Shown: positions 58,869 to 64,000 of the stretch, piece by piece
How positions within the stretch are numbered: position 1 is the stretch's first letter
How the letters are laid out: each line of letters starts with the position of its first letter
Source: Actinophytocola oryzae
GTDB lineage: Bacteria; Actinomycetota; Actinomycetes; Mycobacteriales; Pseudonocardiaceae
DNA length: 64,000 nucleotides
Assembly: GCF_004364325.1 (NCBI RefSeq)
Contig: NZ_SOCP01000025.1
Location: 62,001-126,000, forward strand
Reading direction: 5' to 3'
The notes under the pieces: model-generated
What the model was told of the DNA's origin: nothing
Seen by the model: the letters and a program-made list of their open reading frames with translations, nothing else
The model's database searches: none
Translations under genes and position numbers: made by a program

Positions 58869-59677
58869 CCGGGCATCCTGCCGAACGTCTCGGCGTGGTC
58901 TGCCACCCACTCCGCGAAGGGCCGTGCCGGCGTGCCCGTCACGTCCTCGACCGTCGCCGTGACGGCAGGCCTGCGCGGCATCACGGCGTAGGTGTCCAGC
59001 AGAACGTCCACGAAGGACTCCGGCAGTCCGTCCGCCACGAGCTGCGTGCGTGCCCGCGCCCTCGGCAGCTCGACCCACCGCAGCGGCCTGCCGAGCACCT
59101 CGCCGATGATCCGCACCTGCTCGACCTGGGTCAGCGCCTCGGGTCCGGTGAGGTCGAACGTCTCGCCGACGCGACCGTCGAGCAGCGACCGCACCGCGAC
59201 CGCCGCGATGTCCGCCTCGTGCAGCATCGCCATCGCGAGGTCTCCGTGCGCGCCCCGGACCTCGTCGCCTGCCCGCAGCTGCCGTGCCCACCACAGCGCG
59301 TTGACGGCGAAGGTGCTCGGCCGGACCATCGTCCACCGTGGACAGCTCGACACGAGGTCCGCCTGCCGCCCCATGCTGAGGTCCGCCACCCCGCCAGACC
59401 CGAGGAAGACGACGTGCCTGCCGCCGACCGCGTCGAGCACGCCGGGCAGCGCGGCGCCCGAACGCAGGGGCCACACGAGGAAGACCGCGTCGACGCCTCG
59501 GAGGTCGAGCGGCTCGCGGAGGTCGCCGCGCACCACCTCCACCCCGTCCGGGAAGTCCACCGCGCCACGGGCCAGCGCCCGCACCGGCACCCCAGCCGCA
59601 CACAGCTGCGCCACCACCTGCCGACCGACGTTGCCGGTCGCTCCCGTCACCAGAATCATGCCGCCACGAAACGCCAT
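58865..59677 (-). CDS. NAD(P)-binding NmrA-like protein
   Basis: 270 residues from ATG 59675-59677 with GGAGG upstream. It has a Rossmann fold with the MILVTGATGNVGRQVVAQLC nucleotide loop, GVDAVFLVWPLRSG, VVFLGSGGVADLS and ADIAAVAVRSLLDGRVGETF. It is similar to atypical SDR/NmrA redox sensors and quinone reductases. The substrate is unknown. It is coupled to the VOC gene and divergent from the Lrp regulator. Confidence 0.87.
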   Translation of the reverse strand: MAFRGGMILVTGATGNVGRQVVAQLCAAGVPVRALARGAVDFPDGVEVVRGDLREPLDLRGVDAVFLVWPLRSGAALPGVLDAVGGRHVVFLGSGGVADLSMGRQADLVSSCPRWTMVRPSTFAVNALWWARQLRAGDEVRGAHGDLAMAMLHEADIAAVAVRSLLDGRVGETFDLTGPEALTQVEQVRIIGEVLGRPLRWVELPRARARTQLVADGLPESFVDVLLDTYAVMPRRPAVTATVEDVTGTPARPFAEWVADHAETFGRMPG

Positions 59678-59743
59678 GGCCGCCGCAGCCTCCAGTCAAC
59701 GGCGGATCGGCGCCGGAATCCGTCAGCGAGCTACGGTCGAGGC

Positions 59744-60715
59744 ATGGAATCCGTCGACGATGTCGATCGCGGCCTCATCCACGCACTCCACCTCGACGTC
59801 CGCGCCCCCTTCTCGGTCATCGCGGACGTGCTGGGTGTCTCGGAGAACACCGTGGCACGCCGCTACAAACGCCTGCGCCAGGCCGGAGTCCTCCGCGTCG
59901 TCGGCTCGGTCAACGGGTTCCTCCTCGGCCGCATGTCGTGGACCATCCGCGTCCGCTGCACCCCGGACGTCGCCGCGCCCATCGCCTCGGCGCTCGCGCG
60001 GCGCCCCGACACGTTCTGGGTGCACATCCTCTCCGGCGGCACCGAGATCTCCTGCAACCTCCAGGCGGCCGACACCGCGACGAGGGACACCCTGCTGATG
60101 GACAAGCTCCCCCGCAGCACCCGGGTGCTCGACGTGACCGCACACGCCATCCTCGGCGGCGCGGCGACGGAATGGGCGGGCATCCGCCACCTCACCAGGG
60201 CACAGGCCAGAAGGCTCGCCCCGGAACCACCCACGAACGAGCCGTTGCGGCTCGACGCGGAGGACCACGCCGTCCTCGCCGCCCTCGCCAAGGACGGGCG
60301 CACCCCCTACACCGCGCTCGGCCCGTCGGAGTCGGCCGCCCGCAGACGTGTCGCCAGGCTGCGGCGGGCCGGGGTCCTGGTGCTCGACCTCGACGTCCGC
60401 CCGGAGGCGCTCGGGCACCACGCCGAGGCCCGGCTCTGGCTGACCGTCCGGCCCGCCGCGCTGAAGGCCACCGCCGACACCGTCGCGGCGCACCCCGAGA
60501 CGTCGTTCGCCGCCGTCACGACCGGCCGCACGAACCTCGTCGCGACGGTCGTCTGCCGCGACGCGGGCGATCTCTACCGCTACCTGACCGAACGCGTCGG
60601 CGGTCTCGACGACGTGCACACCGTCGAGACCGCGCCGCTCATGCGCACGGTCAAGCGGTCAGGTCTCGAACCGGTACCCCATGCCGGCCTCGGTCAGCAG
60701 GTGCCTGGGGTGTGA
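59744..60715 (+). CDS. Lrp/AsnC-family regulator with two HTH-RAM units
   Basis: 323 residues from ATG 59744-59746. Two Lrp-like halves: HTH 1 (VDRGLIHALHLDVRAPFSVI, SENTVARRYKRLRQAGVLRV) with a RAM domain, and HTH 2 (LDAEDHAVLAALAKDGRTPY, SAARRRVARLRRAGVLVLD) with a second RAM domain. It probably regulates the divergent NAD(P)-binding/VOC pair or amino-acid metabolism. Its 3' end overlaps the convergent kdpE by 57 bp. Confidence 0.88.
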   Translation: MESVDDVDRGLIHALHLDVRAPFSVIADVLGVSENTVARRYKRLRQAGVLRVVGSVNGFLLGRMSWTIRVRCTPDVAAPIASALARRPDTFWVHILSGGTEISCNLQAADTATRDTLLMDKLPRSTRVLDVTAHAILGGAATEWAGIRHLTRAQARRLAPEPPTNEPLRLDAEDHAVLAALAKDGRTPYTALGPSESAARRRVARLRRAGVLVLDLDVRPEALGHHAEARLWLTVRPAALKATADTVAAHPETSFAAVTTGRTNLVATVVCRDAGDLYRYLTERVGGLDDVHTVETAPLMRTVKRSGLEPVPHAGLGQQVPGV

Positions 60716-61342
60716 CGGCCTCGGCTCCAGCTTGCGCCGCAGCTGCGCCAGGTACACGCGGAGGTAGTGGGTCTCCGAGGCGTACCCCGGCCCCCACACC
60801 TCGGCCAGCAGCTGCTTCTGGGCCACCAGCTTTCCCCGGTTGCGCACGAGCAGTTCCAGCACACCCCACTCGGTGGGGGTCAGGTGCACCTCCGCGCCGT
60901 CACGCAGCACCTTCTTCGCGGCGAGGTCCACCGTGAAGGCCGGCGTGACGACCACCGCCTCCTCCCCCGATGCCGACGGCGCCGACGCACGACGGACGGC
61001 GGCACGCAGCCGCGCGAGCAGCTCGTCCATGCCGAACGGTTTGGTCACGTAGTCGTCGGCGCCCGCGTCCAGTGCGGACACCTTGTCGCCGGAGTCGGTG
61101 CGTGCCGAGAGCACGATGATCGGCGTGCTCGTCCAGCCGCGGAGGCCCTCGATGACCGCAGAGCCGTCCATGTCCGGCAAGCCGAGGTCCAGCACCACGA
61201 CGTCGGGTCGGGCACTGGCCGCGACCTGGAGCGCCTGCTGCCCGTTCTCCGCCGTCGACACCTCGTAGCCACGCGCGGTCAGGTTGATCCGCAGCGCACG
61301 CACGATCTGCGGCTCGTCGTCGACCACCAGCACCCTCGTCAT
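60659..61342 (-). CDS. kdpE: KdpE response regulator (OmpR/PhoB type)
   Basis: 227 residues from ATG 61340-61342. It has a receiver domain (MTRVLVVDDEPQIVRALRIN; phospho-Asp in DVVVLDLGLPDMDG; ALDAGADDYVTKPFGMDELL) and a C-terminal winged helix (LTPTEWGVLELLVRNRGKLV ending LTEAGMGYRFET). It is activated by KdpD to induce the Kdp high-affinity potassium pump. It overlaps the kdpD stop by 4 bp. Confidence 0.95.
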   Translation of the reverse strand: MTRVLVVDDEPQIVRALRINLTARGYEVSTAENGQQALQVAASARPDVVVLDLGLPDMDGSAVIEGLRGWTSTPIIVLSARTDSGDKVSALDAGADDYVTKPFGMDELLARLRAAVRRASAPSASGEEAVVVTPAFTVDLAAKKVLRDGAEVHLTPTEWGVLELLVRNRGKLVAQKQLLAEVWGPGYASETHYLRVYLAQLRRKLEPRPSHPRHLLTEAGMGYRFET

Positions 61343-63915
61343 GAAACCCCGCCCCCGTCGACCGGAAGGGACAACACCACCGTGAGCCCACCTCCCGGCG
61401 TGTCCTCGGTCCTGATCGTCCCACCCATGGCGTCCATGAAACCCCTTGCCACCGACATGCCGAGCCCGATCCCGCCCTTCGTGCCGCTGAACCGCTTGAA
61501 CGGCGCGAACATCGCGTCCGCGGCACCCTTCGGCAGTCCCCTGCCGTGGTCGACGATCCGCAGCTCCACCCGGTCGGAGTGCGCGCTCGCGCGGATCGCG
61601 ATCGCGGGCTCCGCCGGTGGCACGGCCCGGTCGAGCCCCGGTGTGCCGTGCCGCAACGCGTTGTCGACCACGTTGGCCACCACCCGTTCGAGCAACCCGG
61701 CGTCGGCGAGCACCGGGGGCAGGCGCTCGTCGACGTCCACCGCGATCGCCGACCAGCCGTCCATGCCGGCGAGCGCGCGGGCGACCACCTCGTCGTAGGT
61801 GACCGACCGCAGCCTCGGCACCACGGCACCCGTCGCGAGCCGGGACGAGTCCAGCAGGTTCGCGACGATCCCGGACAGCCGGTCGGCCGACTCCTCGACG
61901 TCGGCGAGCAGCTCCGCGGTGTCCTCGTCGGACAGCGCGAGATCCGGCGCACGCAGGCTGCCGATCGCCGCCTTGATCGACGTGAGCGGCGTGCGCAGGT
62001 CGTGGCCGACCGCCGACAGCAGTGCCGTGCGCAGCTCGGTCGCGTCCGCACGCCGCTTGGCCGTCGCCGCCTCGGCCGCCATCCGCTGCTGCCGGAGTGC
62101 CAGCAACGCCTGTCCCGCAACGGTTTCCAGCACGCCTCGGGTCTCGGCGGGCAGCGCCCGACCCCGCAGCGCGAGGTGCACGTCCGGGGTCACCACGACG
62201 TCGACGTCCGCATCGTCCGGGGCGTCGCACGGGGACGGTCCGACGCACGCGACCCGGCGCCACTCCCCGGACGTCTTCTCCAGCAACGCGACCGACGACA
62301 GCCCGAAGTTCTCCCGCACCTTCGACAGCAGCCGGTCGAGCGGGTTCGGCGACAGGAGGACCGTGCGTGCGTAGGAGGTCAGCAGCGCCGCCTCCGTCCG
62401 CGCCTCCGTGGCCTGGACAGTCCGCCTCGCCGCCCGGTCCACGACGACGGCCACGAGCGCGGCGACGAGCACCATCGCCAGCAGTGTCACCAGGTTCTCG
62501 GGGTCGGCGATGGTCAGCGTGAACACCGGCTCGGTGAAGAACCAGTTGAGCAGCATCCCGGACAGCACCGCGGCCAGCATGGCCGGGCCGAACCCGCCGA
62601 CGAGCGCGACGATCACGATCACCAGGAAGTACCCGACCGCGTCCGTCGACAGCGAGACCCCCCTGCCGATCAGCAGGCCGAGCCCGGTCGCGAGCACGGG
62701 CAGCAGCACCGCCGCGGCCCAGCCGGTGATCCGCCTGGACAGGCCCAGCGGACTGCGCTCGCGGCGTGGCCGCCAGCCGCGGCCTGCCTCGGAGTGGGTG
62801 ACCGTGTGCACGTCGATCGCGCCGGAGCGCCGCACGACGGTCGCGCCGATGCCCTCGTCGAACAGCCGCGCGAGCCGCGACCGCCGGGACGTGCCGAGGA
62901 CGAGCTGTGTCGCGTTCACGCCGCGCGCGAAGTCCAGCAACGCGTCCGGCACGTCGTCGCCGACGACCGTGTGGAAGGTCGCGCCGAGGTTCTTGGCGAG
63001 CCCGCGCATGTGCGTCAGTGCCCCCGGCGACGCGCCTGCCAGCCCGTCGCCACGCAGGATGTGCAGCACCATCAGCTCCGCACCCGCCCGTGCCGCGATG
63101 CGGCTCGCGCGACGGACCAGCGTCTCGGTCTCCGGGCCGCCCGTGACCGCGACCACGACCCGCTCTCGGGCCTCCCACGTGTCGGTGATGCTCTGCTCGG
63201 CCCGGTAACGCTGCAGCGCCACGTCGACCTGGTCGGCCACCCACAGGAGTGAGATCTCACGCAGAGCGGTGAGGTTGCCGGGGCGGAAGTAGTTGCTCAG
63301 CGCGGCGTCGACCTTGCGGGCCGGGTAGACGTTGCCGTGCGCGAGGCGACGCCGCAGTGCCTCCGGCGTGATGTCGACCAGCTCCAGCTGCTGGGCACCG
63401 CGGACCACGGCGTCCGGCACGGTCTCCTGCTGCCGCACGCCCGTGATGCGCTCGACGACGTCGTTGACGCTCTCCAGGTGCTGCACGTTCAGCGTGGTCA
63501 GCACGTCGATGCCCGCGTCGAGCAGTTCCTCAATGTCCTGCCAGCGCTTGGCGTTGCGGCTGCCGGGGATGTTGGTGTGGGCGAGCTCGTCGACGAGCGC
63601 GACCTCCGGTTCACGTGCCAGCACCGCGTCGAGGTCCAGCTCCTCGAACTCCGTGCCCCGGTAGGTCATCGTCCTGCGTGGCACCATCTCCAGGCCTTCG
63701 AGCAGCCGGTCGGTCCGGTACCGCTCGTGTGTCTCGACGAGGCCGACGACCACGTCGGTGCCCCGTTCGAGACGCCGGTGTGCCTCGCCGAGCATCGCGT
63801 AGGTCTTGCCGACGCCCGGTGCCGCACCGAAGTAGATGCGCAGCTCACCGCGTCTGGGCTCGTCGCGTCGCGGTGCGTCCGCAGGCTCCGCGCTCGCCTC
63901 TGTCCCGACTGCCAC
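61339..63915 (-). CDS. kdpD: KdpD potassium-sensing histidine kinase
   Basis: About 858 residues from GTG 63913-63915 (MAVGTEASAEPADAPRRDEP); a TTG at 63993 is less likely. It has a KdpD N-terminal domain with Walker A (IYFGAAPGVGKTYAMLGEAH), VALVDELAHTNIPGSRNAKR, a universal-stress-like domain, four membrane spans, a GAF-like segment, HisKA with phospho-acceptor SAVGHDLRTPLTS, and HATPase (VVDNALRHGTPG; GGIGLGMSVARGFMDAMGG). It senses K+ and osmotic stress. kdpABC would be expected beyond 64000 on the same strand; bases 63916-64000 show no complete gene. Confidence 0.94.
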   Translation of the reverse strand: MAVGTEASAEPADAPRRDEPRRGELRIYFGAAPGVGKTYAMLGEAHRRLERGTDVVVGLVETHERYRTDRLLEGLEMVPRRTMTYRGTEFEELDLDAVLAREPEVALVDELAHTNIPGSRNAKRWQDIEELLDAGIDVLTTLNVQHLESVNDVVERITGVRQQETVPDAVVRGAQQLELVDITPEALRRRLAHGNVYPARKVDAALSNYFRPGNLTALREISLLWVADQVDVALQRYRAEQSITDTWEARERVVVAVTGGPETETLVRRASRIAARAGAELMVLHILRGDGLAGASPGALTHMRGLAKNLGATFHTVVGDDVPDALLDFARGVNATQLVLGTSRRSRLARLFDEGIGATVVRRSGAIDVHTVTHSEAGRGWRPRRERSPLGLSRRITGWAAAVLLPVLATGLGLLIGRGVSLSTDAVGYFLVIVIVALVGGFGPAMLAAVLSGMLLNWFFTEPVFTLTIADPENLVTLLAMVLVAALVAVVVDRAARRTVQATEARTEAALLTSYARTVLLSPNPLDRLLSKVRENFGLSSVALLEKTSGEWRRVACVGPSPCDAPDDADVDVVVTPDVHLALRGRALPAETRGVLETVAGQALLALRQQRMAAEAATAKRRADATELRTALLSAVGHDLRTPLTSIKAAIGSLRAPDLALSDEDTAELLADVEESADRLSGIVANLLDSSRLATGAVVPRLRSVTYDEVVARALAGMDGWSAIAVDVDERLPPVLADAGLLERVVANVVDNALRHGTPGLDRAVPPAEPAIAIRASAHSDRVELRIVDHGRGLPKGAADAMFAPFKRFSGTKGGIGLGMSVARGFMDAMGGTIRTEDTPGGGLTVVLSLPVDGGGVS

Positions 63916-64000
63916 GCGATCAGTGTGCGCCAGGCCGGCCACGCGTGGCACGTGGCGGACACCTCGCCGCAAGAAGGAAATTGCCGAACGCAACTTTTGT

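Noticed and set aside
63938..63949. Palindrome GCCACGCGTGGC just upstream of kdpD as an operator
   Set aside because: It is a single short GC palindrome in GC-rich DNA, with no second site and an uncertain kdpD start; not enough to call.

Overview
This window is GC-rich chromosomal DNA from a high-GC actinobacterium, most likely of the Pseudonocardiaceae (Lentzea/Saccharothrix/Amycolatopsis type). The evidence is the gene content (WhiG-type sigma factor, FtsY/Ffh, RlmN, DUF2469, adenylylatable PII), frequent GTG starts, and gene order. The family-level placement is an inference. Read from high to low coordinates, most of the window is the conserved actinobacterial block acyP - smc - ftsY - amtB/glnB/glnD - ffh - rpsP/khpA/rimM/trmD - rplS - lepB/rnhB/DUF2469 - yraN/comM/dprA/xerC/whiG - rpsB/tsf/pyrH/frr/cdsA - rlmN. 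Accessory segments are inserted into this block.

Layout. 1-2637 is an accessory patch downstream of rlmN. It holds two toxin-antitoxin modules (a MazEF-like pair cut by the window edge, and VapBC), a DUF2786-type remnant, and two decayed copies of the rlmN 3' end. 2638-9517 is core: rlmN, a divergent PadR regulator, a methyltransferase, cdsA, frr, pyrH, tsf and rpsB. 9518-11147 holds a small M23 protein and a long gene-poor stretch with 24-bp repeats. 11148-17188 is a probable six-gene operon, yraN-comM-orf63-dprA-xerC-whiG. 17373-22911 carries the two signal peptidases, rnhB, rplS, trmD, rimM, khpA and rpsP. 23060-31174 carries a CPBP protease, an amidohydrolase, ffh and the ammonium/PII operon glnD-glnB-amtB, with a GlnR-like box upstream of amtB. 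31175-38797 runs from a PAP2/diacylglycerol kinase fusion through an allantoin-to-glyoxylate cluster (alc, allB, DUF6986, aceB). 39547-47277 holds ftsY, an NgcEFG-like amino-sugar transporter with a DasR-like operator, and a divergent anmK-symporter pair. 47339-55819 holds two poorly characterised genes, smc, an ECF sigma/anti-sigma pair and acyP. 55910-63915 holds secreted Thr-rich and CAP-domain proteins, a GH25-like muramidase, small enzymes, an Lrp regulator and kdpDE.

How genes work together. The amino-sugar transporter, AnmK and its partner symporter suggest coordinated use of GlcNAc and wall-derived anhydro-sugars. Allantoinase and allantoicase release ureidoglycolate, whose glyoxylate can be consumed by the adjacent malate synthase. 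AmtB, PII and GlnD form a nitrogen-sensing unit. Ffh and FtsY serve the signal recognition pathway, with two LepB peptidases downstream in the secretion route.

The most unusual non-coding signals are: (i) tandem rlmN 3'-end relics around toxin-antitoxin modules; (ii) a repeat that starts exactly at the TGA stop of the preceding gene at three loci; (iii) GAAGGA-type palindromic repeats at three intergenic sites, one a seven-unit array; (iv) two paired TTGTCCACA motifs with the same spacing, orientation and distance from a start codon, in front of the M23 gene and yraN; and (v) a sigma factor frame with an octapeptide-repeat N-terminal extension. No RNA genes, integrases, transposases or CRISPR arrays were found.
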